64,000 bases of DNA. It comes from Galeopsis tetrahit (Eukaryota > Streptophyta > Magnoliopsida > Lamiales > Lamiaceae). The stretch covers positions 66,043,441 to 66,107,440 of the forward strand of contig OY776125.1 of NCBI GenBank assembly GCA_963675135.1, given 5' to 3'. How positions within the stretch are numbered: position 1 is the stretch's first letter; every line of letters starts with the position of its first letter. The notes under the pieces are model-generated. The model was not told the origin of the DNA and did no database searches. It saw nothing but the letters and a program-made list of their open reading frames with translations. A program made the translations under genes and the position numbers. This document shows, piece by piece, positions 10,901 through 21,589 of this stretch.

Positions 10901-12669
10901 GAGCACTGAATGAGCAAGGAAGAACTTTAGCATCTGTGGAGATAAGATTAACTGGCTCAGAAGATGTAGTACTCCCTACATTAGAAGCAAGGATAAGTGG
11001 AGTGGAAACTGGTCTCCAAACCATTTCCACTGAAGTGCAAAAAGCCAAATCCACCATGGAATCTATCTCAGAAGAGGTCAAGAAGGAATAAAAGCTGCTG
11101 AGAGACAATCATAATGCCAATGTCAAAGCTCTCAGGCTGACTGTCAAGCAAGCTCTTGGAAAGAAGACTGCATTACAAAAGAAAAGAGCTGAAGAACAAA
11201 GGCTTGCTATGGTCAAAGCAGCCTCTGAAATATTTTCCCAAGAGGTGATGGCCAACATTGCTGAAAGTGCAGTGGCCAACCTCACTAAGCTCCTTAAAGC
11301 CCAACTTGATGCATCCCTGAAAGCAACCTTGGAGGAGGTTGTCCAACAAAAGATGAAGCCTGTTCTAGCTTTTCTTAGCTTGAGCAGTGATAGGATGCAA
11401 AATATACATGATGAAAATGTATATCTGTTGGAGGAAATGAAGTCTCTAAACCAGGCCCAATCCCTAATGGCCACAACAATGAGTGAGCTAAAACCCCAGT
11501 GTTTTGATGCTGCCAAAAAGGGGGAAAGGGAAAGATCTAGAGCAAAAGGTGCCTTGGTGATTGGAAGCTCAGACAAGGGAAAAGACAAAGCTGCTGAAGA
11601 AAAAGGAAAAGAACCAGCAGTGCTGAACTTGGAAGAATTGGATGAAGAAGAACAACTAGCACTTGCCTTGAAAAATTCAATGGCCTCAGCTCAAGAGGAA
11701 AGAATGAGGTTACAACAGAGACCAGGTGGTGAGGTGTCTGGTTTGGACAAAGATGCTGAAGGTGTCCAAACTAGAGGAAAGATCAAGAGGGCAAAAGGAA
11801 AGAAAAGACAAGCTGAGACATTTACTGACTTTCCTAACAGCCTTGATCTTCCACCTGAGTTCAGAATTGATGATGATGAGCCTATCTCAAAGAAGGCCAA
11901 ATCTGCTGAAGTGTCCAAAACTGCTGAAAAGGACAAGTCTTCTGAAATGGTCAACATTGCTGAAGGTGCCAAAGTTACTGAAGATGTGGAAGCTTTATAT
12001 GAAGAAGGCTTTGGACCTGGACCAAAGAAGACAAAGGTTGTGGTACTCAATGATCCATCAAAGTTATTTCATGAAGGGTATGGCAAAGACCCTGAAACAC
12101 AACAGAAACAGGCCATGATGAGGGCCCAAGAGAAGATGGATTTGATGGATGAAGCACAAAGAGCAAGAGATAAGAGAATAGCAAACTTTCAGAAACCAAG
12201 AAGAAGGAGAGCAACTTACAGCAAGATGAAGCCTTAGCTACTAGTCCCAATGGACACCAAATATCCACACTTGGATAAATGGGTGCCAATTCAGCTGAAT
12301 GATACATGGGAAGAGGCTAAAAGGGAGTTTGTCTATGACTATTATGTCATTGACAGATGGAATGGAGGAGATGCCAACTCTTCCTTTGCTGAGTTCATGA
12401 TAGAATACTACAGAGAGTTGTATCAACAATTACTTGCAGCTGCTGATATTGCAAGAATTGAACTCAATGCTCCCAAGCCTATCATTTACATGCCACCAAA
12501 GCTTGATGGATGGATTGACCAAGCAAGGATCCTGAGGGAGTTTACAGAGATTCTTAAACTGAACAAAATGACCCTTGGACCCAAAGGAACCAACCAGGAA
12601 GCCATGGAACTCAAGAAGAGAGTATGGGCACAATATGGGATGGTGCCACCTAAAGAAGATGATCTCTGA
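7918..12669 (+). pseudogene. Third ORF (env-like position) of A, several nonsense codons
   Basis: This is one ancestral frame of about 1,584 codons. It starts at ATGGCTCCCAAA (B has the same start) and is interrupted by TAG 7939, TAA 10624, TAA 11089 and TAG 12235. The last piece, 12250-12669, is in the same frame; B has CAA at the codon where A has its TAG at 12235, so the piece belongs to this protein. Order: an N-terminal globular region (about 1-260), a long disordered region rich in Pro-Glu repeats with charged segments (about 270-560), a second conserved block around the WWQVEE motif, an acidic region, a coiled coil rich in Ala/Lys, a basic region, and an aromatic C-terminal domain. Sireviruses carry an env-like gene here, but I see no signal peptide or membrane segment, so an envelope role is unproven. 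Confidence 0.75.
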
Positions 12670-13106
12670 AATGGCTAAGTCTTCCTGACTCTTATATGCT
12701 GAAATGGATGAAAATTTAAGTTGGTTACTAACTTGTGTTTTTGGTCAACTATTCTGAAGATGCTCAAGCTGCTGATATGATGTGCTCTGATACCTAAATG
12801 CTGAATGATTTAAGAGTATATCATACTTTTGTGCTTATTTGTAATGTTTCTCATGCTCTGATATGTTTTTGTTCAAACTATCAACATGCTGTAATGATTC
12901 TCATTTTAATGATAGTTGAACATATTTTGAATCAAGAAACACAGATCTCTCTATGCCTATTCTTGAAACCTATTTGCAACATATATGGTGAGTACACTAA
13001 CACATTTTCTTTCAGGGAAATTGACCTCAGTCATGTCTTCTGAAGATAAATGTAATAGGTTTAGTCAAGTCACTTTTGCATAAAATGTATAGGTTTTGGC
13101 ATCATC
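12670..13106 (+). other. 3' untranslated region of A
   Basis: AT-rich, non-coding sequence between the third ORF and the polypurine tract. Several short CTGAT/CTGAA words occur. No ORF in it is conserved in B. Confidence 0.5.
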
Positions 13107-13119
13107 AAAAAGGGGGAAA
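13107..13119 (+). other. Polypurine tract of A
   Basis: AAAAAGGGGGAAA lies directly before the 3' LTR start TGTTGGG. It is the plus-strand primer for reverse transcription. The conserved upstream text TTTTGGCATCATC is shared with B. Confidence 0.92.
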
Positions 13120-13380
13120 TTGTTGGGAATAAAATGAGATATGTTTTGATTAAATACCAAAACCCCCTGAGACATGCTTAAGTCAAGATGATTGTGTTCT
13201 AAGAGTGTTAGAACACATAGCATAAGGCTAGATGAGAAACTGATATGTTAGGCAGCTCTTAGATGATTAAATGCACAATGTGAGGGGGAACATATGCTTA
13301 GAAGTTTATCAAGAACAAGTCCCCTCAAGGCTCAAATTCTGGAACAATCACTAAGGCCAAGCATACTCTATAGAAAACCA

Positions 13381-13590
13381 AATGTTCTGATCAGGAGATT
13401 TGTCCAGAGAGGTTATCTCTATGCAAGAACAAGGTTGTAAAGCTCAAAAGGACAAGCTTACTCAAATGCTCTGATCAGGAGAGTTGTCCAAAGAGGTTGA
13501 CTCTGTGCAAAAACAAAAGCTCTGAAGCTCAAAGGCCAAGTATGCTGATCAGGAGAGTTGTCCAGAAGAGTTGTCTCAGCAAAATTGAAC
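13381..13590 (+). repeat. Imperfect tandem repeat in A 3' LTR (about 3 x 74-84 bp)
   Basis: Units start at CTGATCAGGAGA at about 13387, 13471 and 13545. Each continues with TTGTCCA, a G-rich stretch and a GCTCAAAGG-like segment. The array lies in U3, upstream of the TATA box, where enhancer repeats are common in LTRs. Confidence 0.6.
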
Positions 13591-14024
13591 CAGAACAAAT
13601 GTTCTAATGCTTGAAGGTCAACTATGCTGAAGAGAAGAAGACAACTACACCCTAAAAGACTTCATTGTATCATGATAAGATCATTTCCAAGTGAAGCAAA
13701 GGGAAAGCGCCAAGTCATCTGAAGAAGAGCAAGCCAACTATGCTGATATGCAAAGTCTGCTGATAGTGATAAGAAGAGTTGTCCATTTGATAAGGAATGT
13801 TGTTCTATCATTGGAACAAACTCCAGAAGCCATGTCCAGGTCTTAACAAGAAGTCAAACATTGGGAAAGGTGCTGCAGAATGAAGACAAAGTCTTAACAG
13901 CCGTTTATTACCCAAATGAGGACATGTCACTATCAATAAACTGTCTTCCAGTTTGAAGAACAAAAGGAAGACATTTATAGCAATTTGGGGCTGCCTCTCC
14001 AACGTGCAAATCCTCAAATTTGTC

Positions 14025-14032
14025 TATAAATA
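14025..14032 (+). promoter_or_regulatory. TATA box of A 3' LTR
   Basis: TATAAATA in the same context as 427-434. A read-through promoter from this LTR would point into the flanking host DNA and the host gene at 17.7 kb. Confidence 0.65.
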
Positions 14033-14807
14033 TAGAAGTGTGAAGACCATTTGAAAGCATCCAACATACCTCAACAGAATCCAACTACTCAAGAATTCTG
14101 AAGTTCATAGAACATTCAAGCTTTCAAAGACTATCTTAGTCTTCATACACTTCTTCTAAGCTGAACCCAATTGTATATCCATACAAAGCTTAGAGAGATA
14201 TCTTATCCTTATACACTGATCTTCATTGTAAAGGATATCTCATCAGTTGGAACCTTACTTCAACCCTTACCCCTTTCAAGTGAGAAAGTGAGAAGGTTGT
14301 AGTAGTAGAAGTGGTAGGAGCTGACTGTTGAGAGAAGAACAGTTCAGTTCTGAGTTGAGAAGAGGGTACTAGGACTCTAGACATCCTAGGGATCAATTCA
14401 CCAAGGAGATGTGTTATTGATCAAGTGCACCTTGGCACTATAAAATAAGTTAATTCCAAGAGTGAAGGAATTATCCTGTTAAATCAGGGAAAGTGGATGT
14501 AGGAGCTTGAGTCTCTGAACCACTATAACCTCTCGTGTTGATTTACTTTCAAGCATTGTCATACATTCAACACTGCACACAAAACTGATTTACAAAAGAA
14601 CTTACATTCAAAGACTGTGCAAAACTGTATTGGACAAGTTCCCTGAAACTAAACTGCATTGAATTGACTAAGTGATTTCAGAAACTAAAAAAGTCTAAAC
14701 TTAAAGGGCCAACCACCATTCCGCACATATAACTCCCCTAGATAGTTATTCAACTAAGTACTCAATAGTACTTAGTAGTTTGATTATCTTAGAAGAGTTA
14801 ATCATCT

Positions 14808-14906
14808 TCAGCAGAGTTGTCCAAGATAACCTTGCTGAGCTCTGGTTTGATCAAAAGCTGAAAAGAATTGCATACAAGTGTATTCCTCCCCCCCCCCATA
14901 CACTTG
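14808..14906. promoter_or_regulatory. Dyad and C10 hairpin of A 3' LTR
   Basis: The dyad is at 14808-14838; one arm carries an extra change (GATAAC for GACAAC) relative to the 5' LTR. The hairpin is at 14874-14906, with arms ACAAGTGTAT / ATACACTTGT around ten C. Both structures sit at the same distance from the LTR end as in the 5' LTR. Confidence 0.6.
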
Positions 14907-14936
14907 TTATATACTCCTTTAAGGACCAACAAATAC

Positions 14937-16900
14937 CTCTCAATAGTTGAGCATTCATCTTTGTATGAAAGTATAAAAATTCTTCTGAATGTTTTAAAGT
15001 TGTATCAGGAAATCAATATTTTTATATTAAATAATATCTTAAAAGATGGTATGACTATAAATTTAATGATATTTTGGATATTTATTTACAATTCTCAACT
15101 TGATTAAATACATTGTATAAGTATTACATACGTGGGCTAAATTAATGGCTAAATTATAATTTTATTAATCTATCTAATCAATTCATGACGGTTTCCTTTT
15201 TCTCAATACAATTTCATGGGAAATTATTTAAAACAGTAGTTGACAAAATTAAAAATTGAATATTATTTAAAAAGGAAACTTTACTTAATTGATAAAATAG
15301 GTTAAATTAAATATTAAAGTCATTATACAAAATTGAATATTATATAAAAAGGAAACTTTACTTAATTAATGAAATATTATATTTGTAATTTTTCCTTAAT
15401 TTGGCATATACTTATATGGTATATGGTATCTAGGAAATCAATAATTTTATATTAAATAATATCTTAAAATATGGTATAACTATAAATTTAATGATATTTT
15501 GGATATTTATTTAAAATTGAATATGGGAAAAAATTAGATTGAGTAGATTAATTATTTTTTCGAATGTTAATTAAAAATTTTGAATTTAAAAAAAAAAAAA
15601 TCGATTTCTAAATAAAATTGAATATGGAAAATAATTTTAGATTAATTAAATTAAATCGTTAGATTTTTCGTGGAATTAACATATACTTATATGGTATAAA
15701 TTAATAAAATGTGAGTTTATTGAAATTTTATCAATTTTTTTTTTAAACATATATGCCTATTATTTTCTACATAAATTAATATCAAGTGTATTACATAGTT
15801 ATAATATACTAATATGTAATTCCATAAATTATTATGCTAAAGACAATTATTCTCTGTTATAGTGGTAAGTTCTTGCTGAATTAGCTCATGAATTCAAGGG
15901 AAATTATAAATTTATAACTTAATTTAGGTTATAAACATTTAATATTTACCATTAATATGATAATTAAAATATAAATTGATTTGGTAAATGACAATTTATA
16001 AATTATCAATTTAGCATTAAAAGAACATCAATACAACAATTAAATACAATTAATTAAGAATTTTCATTATTAAAGAAAAATTAAAAATCAAGAGTTATTA
16101 AGGAGTGGTTAGTGATATTAAATTACTATGATTAATTTATTTAATTTTATAAACATGACTAATTATATTAAAAATATGTAAATATAAGTTATTGATAAAT
16201 GCGGGAATGATGATGAATTATTATAATTATTATAATTATTTCTTTATTATCATTATAATTTGTATTAATTAATTACTTATTTTATTCTTCTTTATATACA
16301 CACATCGTATATTTTTATATGTGTATAATTATGAATACATATATATCCTAATTGAATTAAATACGTTTTAAACATAAATTTCATATAGATTCCTTTTACT
16401 AATCGTAACAAATTAAGGAATGTTTAATCATTATAATTATTACAAATCTTAAATAAAAATTAATATGTTGGAGTAATAATTTAGGAATGTCGATCACCAG
16501 TATTTAGAAATGATTAAATATCTTAAATTCTAATTAACACCTTAAATGTTAATACATTAAATGATAAAAATAACTTAAATTTGGAGATACAAAAAAAAAA
16601 TCGTTCATGAATATAAAAATAAAATCATAATTAAATATTTCTTTAATTCAATTAAGAAATCGAATTTAAATGTAATTTAATTTTTCTTTAATTATATTAC
16701 AAATGTATACTTAATTTTGGATCTCATAAAATATAATGAGGGAGTTAATTATGGACTCTTTTAAGAGTAAATTTCTAATAGAGTCATTTCACTCCTAATT
16801 TTATCTAATAGAACCTACAACATTTTTTTGTCTAATTGATTCAAATTGAAATTTGTGAGACAATTATACTCTTTTATTAATTTGAATTCATTCGAAATTA
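14937..16900. other. AT-rich intergenic host DNA with short direct repeats
   Basis: Very AT-rich sequence without coding potential. Two direct repeats stand out: about 87 bp at 15008-15094 and 15432-15518 (sharing TAAATTTAATGATATTTTGG), and about 44 bp at 15252-15296 and 15331-15374 (sharing AAAAGGAAACTTTACTTAAT). Their alternating order suggests a larger degenerate duplication. Confidence 0.6.
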
Positions 16901-16929
16901 TTAATTCAAATAATTAAGTCAACAATAAC

Positions 16930-17137
16930 TTCTAATCAGCTATTAACAGAGAATCTCGAAAACAGCGAGATTTAAGCAGCTTCCAAAATTTAAAAAATTT
17001 CCTAAAAAGTAGATATCCCCAATATTTCGTTTCATTTGGTTCAGCTTTGAGATATTTGTAGTCTGCATTTAATTTCAGTGATTGTAAAGATTTACTCTGC
17101 ATTTTCCGGCGACGACGACGACGATTCACCGCATCAG
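16930..17137 (+). other. Possible 5' non-coding exon of the host gene
   Basis: Base composition rises from the AT-rich flank. A GAC repeat (CGACGACGACGACGA) is followed by CAG|GTAATG, a good splice donor at 17137/17138. The matching acceptor could be the AAAG directly before the ATG at 17686. This would be a 5' UTR exon and a 548-bp intron. It is inferred from splice signals only. Confidence 0.35.
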
Positions 17138-17466
17138 GTAATGCAATCATCTGCATGTTTCATTGCAATGTTATTTCCGTCAATAATGCTTTTGAGGTAT
17201 TGAAAATCGACACCTCGTTGAAAATATATGTTGTAGACGATACAGTATAAAGGGGACTTTATAGTTTGTAAACTGCATGTGTTGTCTCAGATTGCTTGTT
17301 GTTTTTTAGATTTTATATTTTAAAGAGTTTGAGTTAAAAAGGGCATAAGATTAACTTACGAGAAAGATGTAAATCCTAGGAAATAGATGTTTTATTAAAT
17401 GGTTTTGTTGATAGCAACAATAAACTTCATATTATAAACTATCAATTCTACTTAATATGAAGTATG

Positions 17467-17502
17467 AAAACTGAACAGAATTTGGTGGGGCTGTTCAGTT
17501 TT
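17467..17502. other. Perfect 12-bp hairpin followed by a T21 run
   Basis: The arms AAAACTGAACAG and CTGTTCAGTTTT enclose a 12-base loop, and T runs on to 17519. It lies in the putative first intron. It could be a foldback relic or a chance structure. Confidence 0.5.
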
Positions 17503-17685
17503 TTTTTTTTTTTTTTTTTGGATTTTATGAAATAATAGGTGTTTTTTTTCCTAATATGTGTATTATCTACTGAATGTTTTGTAGTATTTTGAGTGAATTA
17601 TTAGAATGTATGACATGGTGCATATGTAGATTATATGTTTTGTCTAAGTGCATTTACACATATATGTACTCTTTTATATGTAAAG

Positions 17686-19107
17686 ATGGCAAGAACCAGA
17701 ATATCAGGTGATCGGTTTGGTGAAGGATCAAGCAGAGGTAGTGGGAAACAAAAGAAAATTCTTGATGAGAGCGTACGGCGTGTTGAAACAAGAGGTAATT
17801 TAACTACTTACACATGTCAGTACATCAAGAAGGAGATGAAGATGTTAGTTGGAAAATGTGAATCATAACCAAGTACCATTCTTATTTATTTACAGGATCT
17901 TCCAAAAAGCGTAGGAGGGAGGAAAAGAAAGATGAAAAGAGTAAATGTTTATGTATTATGTCACTGTTTAGGTTTTAGTTGAATTTGTCTAGTCTTTTAC
18001 GTGATATCTTACGTAAAATCAATATTTTGCAGGTCACCGTGTGTCAAAGGCCTCTCATGTGATATCAGATTCAGGTTATGGAACTATGATATGCATTTGT
18101 AAAGATTTTGTTACTATTAGTTTTTATTAGTTCTTTAGTTTTAACAATCACAATATTTTTTCTTGTATTAATAGATTTTGAGAGTGATGATGTTAGTAAA
18201 CATAGGAGAATTGTATTATATTTTATAATAATAATACAATAAGATTTTAATTATTTCCTTACATCTTCAAAATATATATGTGATTTTCACTTAGTTTCTT
18301 AAAAGAACTTATATGATTTCTTTTAGTAATAGAATAAGTCAATTTGAAATTGCAGAAAGTGATATTGAAAGGTACCAAAGGGTTCGAAAGCATGTCAGGA
18401 AGGACAAAGATGTCCAAGCAATCAAGCCTGAAAACTGTTTTGGTAAGCCTTTGTAACAATTCAAATGCATAGTATGTTATATATATAAAGTTATTTTTTA
18501 TATAAAATGCAGGTTTTCTGTTTCAGCTGGTGTAGAGGTCGACATGACCCAGACATACTATAGGTCAAATCTGAGGACAACTATTAAAGACTTGAAGGGA
18601 ATTCCATTCACAGACCAGCATATAGTACAACTGAAGAAAACACCATTTTGTCTTTTGTTCAACTCTGTTTACCTCAATGTTAGTCTCTCACTGAAGAAGA
18701 GATGTTTGAAATTTGAGAGTGACATCGTGGACATTTTTAGAAGGTTTGACTTTGAAACAGAAAGTTTTGTAATCGGAGGAACAAGGGTAGCCTTATCAAA
18801 GCATGATGTAGAACTTATTTTCGGAATTAGCTGTGGAACTAATGAGATCAGGCAAAGAGTAGATGAGTATCGTCATCCTGCATGGGTAATGCGATGTTTC
18901 GGCAATGATATTCAAGTAAAACCAAGACAATATCAGTCTTTGTATAAACTTCATATTCTTTTAAAGTTAAAAGAGGTTGTGAGGCATCAATATGATGAAT
19001 CCTGTCGCGATGTGGCTATATTAGTTTGCTATTATCTGTTGGTTGCTCTTCTATGTCCAGTTCGAAGCTCAGTTGTTCCATGACATTTGACAATGTATCT
19101 TGAAAAC
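17686..19107 (+). pseudogene. Host gene, 5' part: six exons, plant-mobile-domain / DUF1985-like
   Basis: A spliced frame runs through exons 17686-17794, 17896-17940, 18033-18074, 18175-18195, 18356-18442 and 18527-19107. Every intron up to exon 6 is phase 1 with GT-AG ends. The start is the ATG of MARTRISGDR. The N-terminus is short, basic and Ser-rich; exon 6 carries a globular domain with motifs such as FRRFDFETE, HDVELIFGISCG and YYLLVALLCP. This resembles plant proteins linked to transposons and Ulp1-like proteases (plant mobile domain or DUF1985 type); the family call is from memory and not firm. A TGA at 19081-19083 lies just before element C, which splits exon 6. Reading continues in frame at 51193. 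I cannot name a function. Confidence 0.55.
19103..19107. repeat. Left target-site duplication of C (AAAAC)
   Basis: AAAAC before the left LTR is matched by AAAAC at 51188-51192 after the right LTR, 32 kb away. It shows that everything between is one insertion plus later nested insertions. Confidence 0.92.
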
Positions 19108-19951
19108 TGAAAGTGTGCTGGTATAGTGTTTAAGTAAAAACGGATTAATGTTGCACTAAATATTGAGACAAATTGTGCAACACTGACTCTTACAGAATAT
19201 CAGAAATAAAGATACACTGCGGAAGACTTGAAACACTAAAAACAAACGAGACACAATGGAAATATTTTTAACATAGATTTTATAAATAAAAATCTATGTA
19301 TGCCTTATGGCGTAAATCAATACTTATCTTCAAGTACAAATGTTGTGTGAAATGTTACAACAATAACCTTCACAACAGAAAATACAAACGAGGCAGGTGC
19401 CTTGTTCTAAAAACGATCTAAGTGTATGAATTATACACTGCCGAAATGCTAGTCCTATCTATGATTACACTCTCAATAGATAAAGAAAGGCGCACAGTCA
19501 TACGGGTGGGATACTTCGTATGAACTAAAGCGTAAAACTATTGACCACAATTCCTAACAGGATGAACGCTAGTCTAGGATATTGTTCGAATAGAATACAC
19601 TGAATTATGGAGCCTTCCTTCGATATTTATAGAGTGGGGTACGAATTCTATAGGCTTCCATCTTTGAGATCCTATTTTTTAGGAACTCAACTTCCATGAT
19701 CTTTCTAGATCCTTCATACATGTTCCAGGTCGTTCTAAATGGTTCCAAGCTGGTCCAGCACGTTCTGCAATGTTCTGGAATCTTCCAGGTTCCTGATCCT
19801 TATAGAAGCTTCTAGATCCTGCCAGAAATGCGACAACATTTAGATCAACATTTAATGTAGCATTTCAGAAAAGACTTAGAAAAAATCTCGGAAGGTCAAA
19901 TTAAGATGTTTTTTAGAATGTTGATACATTTAAGAATTCACAACATCTACA
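19108..19951 (-). repeat. 3' LTR of element C
   Basis: 844 bp with TG...CA ends, same length as the 5' LTR at 50344-51187. It carries a TATA box (19624-19631, minus sense) and a heat-shock-type repeat at 19773-19812. It has no similarity to the A/B LTRs. Confidence 0.95.
19773..19812 (-). promoter_or_regulatory. Heat-shock-element-like cluster in C 3' LTR
   Basis: TTCTGGAATCTTC at 19773-19785 is a perfect three-unit nTTCnnGAAnnTTCn pattern, and GAAGCTTC at 19805-19812 is a second two-unit site. More GTTCC/GTTCT units lie at 19725-19770. They are about 140-190 bp upstream of the TATA box in the sense direction. Confidence 0.55.
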
Positions 19952-19965
19952 ATCTCCCCCAATTT
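19952..19965 (-). other. Polypurine tract of C
   Basis: On the minus strand AAATTGGGGGAGAT abuts the 3' LTR. A similar AGGGGGAGAT occurs at 20631-20640 just after the third ORF, so the tract motif is repeated as in A and B. Confidence 0.88.
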
Positions 19966-20663
19966 GACCTTTCGACTACAACACACCTGATGCACATATA
20001 TTTCTATACATACTCAGTTATATGTACTTAGTTGAGGTTGACATCATTGCTCAGCACTAGACAAAACAATACCTGTTGTAATCGCTGGATCAAATCGAAT
20101 GAAGATCAAGGATAATCTTACAATGATCCGTGCCATAAGATCAAGATAATTTTACCCAAAATAGAATAAGTATAAACAATACACTTATTCACAACATAAG
20201 TAATTTACTAAAATCAAAAGTTAAGTTTGGAAGAAAATAAACTTAAGACTTAAGTAAGACACAAAAAAAAAAAAAAAAATCATAACAAAAACAAATGATC
20301 AGAGCAAGGAAATAAAAATGAACTTGAAAGAACTACTAACAATCTAGACAGACCTAAACATGATTAACAACATGTAATAAACAATCAATAACCTGTAAAC
20401 ATATTAAGCAAGTAGCAGCAAACAGATATCATCAATTGTAAACATAATTAAACAAGTTGTATATCAATCATAAGTGAAAAAACAAACATCCTAACATCTA
20501 GAAATAAATAACAATTGTATCAGAATTTATTTAAACATGAAGTATAGAGATTGAAACTGAAAAATGGCATAAATTGTTGTGGTAACTGCTACATCATCAA
20601 ATTCCTACACAATAGCCATTTTGACTTCAGATCTCCCCCTGGCATGTATCTTCTTCTTCTTCA
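19966..20663 (-). other. 3' untranslated region of C
   Basis: A-rich on the plus strand, with an A17 run near 20262-20278. Non-coding apart from the second polypurine-like copy at 20631-20640. I see nothing else in it. Confidence 0.6.
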
Positions 20664-21589
20664 TCAGTGGAGATCACCATACAAGGTCTCCATCTCAGTA
20701 GCATCATCATCATTAGCTTCTTCAACAAAGCAAGTAGATGCAAAGTGTGCAACTACATCAGTCACTACAACATCTTCTCCAACATCAGGTCCTCCACCAG
20801 CAGCAGTAGCTGTAACTCCCTCATCAGTCATCTCTTCAATTACCACATTGAAGTTAGATGGTGGTGGTACTCCCCCTGTTGTAGTGGAAAGCATATTGGT
20901 CCACCTGTCCTTCAGGAACTGGAGTTCTTCAATAGATTCCTGCAAGTGCTGTAACTGAAGCTTGATAAATTTCTGTGAAACACAAACATTCCCAAAAATG
21001 TTGATACGGATGTTCTCAACATTTGGGGGTGCATTCCTCTGTCTTGGTCTGGAAGGTCCTGGTTGATCAGAAGTTGAAGGTCTGTGCTGATGTTCAGTAC
21101 CAGGAGCAGTTAAAGGCATGTCAATTACTCTATCCCCAGTGAGTAAGGCACGAGCAATGGCCAGTAATGGAACTCTCTCCCTCAACACATCAGTGTTCTT
21201 GGCAACAAAACCACGGTGCCTCAAGTAGTTGGAAATCAAAACAGGATAGGGTAGGTTACCTTTCTCAGAAACTTTTCCAGTAAATCTCATCATGTGGTGG
21301 AAGGTTGTAAGGCCTAAATTGAATTTCTTAAGCACAGATATCCTATACATAAGAACAACTTGGTCTTTTGTGATCTTGGTAGTGTTTGTGGTTGGGATCC
21401 AATTGTAAATAATGAGCTTATATAGAACAGAGTGTATGGAAGTAAGGTCTTTGGCTAGCATCTGTCTAGTCCTCTTAACTATCCTACCACCAATAATAGC
21501 AGAAATTACCACATCCATGTCAGGTTCCTCATCTTCCTTAACATTGGCAATTTTCAAAAACTCATTTATCAGTTCAAGAGTAAAAGGTA
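20664..21589 (-). pseudogene. Third ORF of C, C-terminal half (split by element B)
   Basis: The reading frame enters from element B's 3' LTR; the genuine part begins at FTLELINEFLKIAN. It contains the pattern of the env-like / putative plant transposon protein family: a helical domain with MLAKDL, YNWIPTTNTTKITKDQVVLMYRI-type residues and HHMMRFTGK. A Pro/Arg-rich linker, a Leu/Gln-rich heptad segment (KFIKLQLQHLQESIEELQ) and an acidic tail follow. The N-terminal half is at 35930-37244. With B and one AGGTA copy removed, the two halves are in the same frame. No membrane segment is visible. Confidence 0.8.
21585..21589. repeat. Target-site duplication of B (AGGTA), left copy
   Basis: AGGTA at 21585-21589 is repeated at 35930-35934 beyond the other LTR of B. 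A perfect 5-bp duplication is the copia norm. Confidence 0.93.

Larger units (their letters stand above)
1..14931 (+). mobile_element. Element A: Sirevirus-like Ty1/copia retrotransposon with third ORF
   Basis: This is a nearly complete LTR retrotransposon. The order is LTR, tRNA-Met primer site, gag, pol with protease-integrase-RT-RNase H (the copia order), a very long third ORF, polypurine tract, LTR. Alignment with the 3' LTR shows that about 477 bp of the 5' LTR lie to the left of the window, so the full element is about 15.4 kb, large for Ty1/copia. An additional ORF after pol is typical of the Sirevirus (SIRE/Maximus) lineage. gag, pol and the third ORF each carry a few single nonsense codons but no large deletions, so the copy is dead but young. 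The two LTRs differ at a few dozen positions by eye. Elements B, F, I and H belong to the same family. Confidence 0.93.
13121..14931 (+). repeat. 3' LTR of element A
   Basis: A complete 1,811-bp LTR, TGTTGGG to CCAACA. It is followed by AATAC (14932-14936), the presumed 5-bp target duplication; the matching copy is outside the window. It contains a TATA box, a tandem array at 13381-13590, the dyad at 14808-14838 and the C-run hairpin at 14874-14906. The C run is ten here and eight in the 5' LTR. Confidence 0.95.

Noticed and set aside
11109..11588. 159-codon minus-strand ORF
   Set aside because: It is antisense to the third ORF of A, whose coding frame is supported by homology with B.
7918..12669. 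Calling the third ORF a true envelope gene
   Set aside because: Position fits, but no signal peptide, membrane helix or fusion motif can be seen.
16932..17156. 74-codon minus-strand ORF
   Set aside because: It overlaps the putative 5' non-coding exon with a GAC repeat; no homology pattern or start context.
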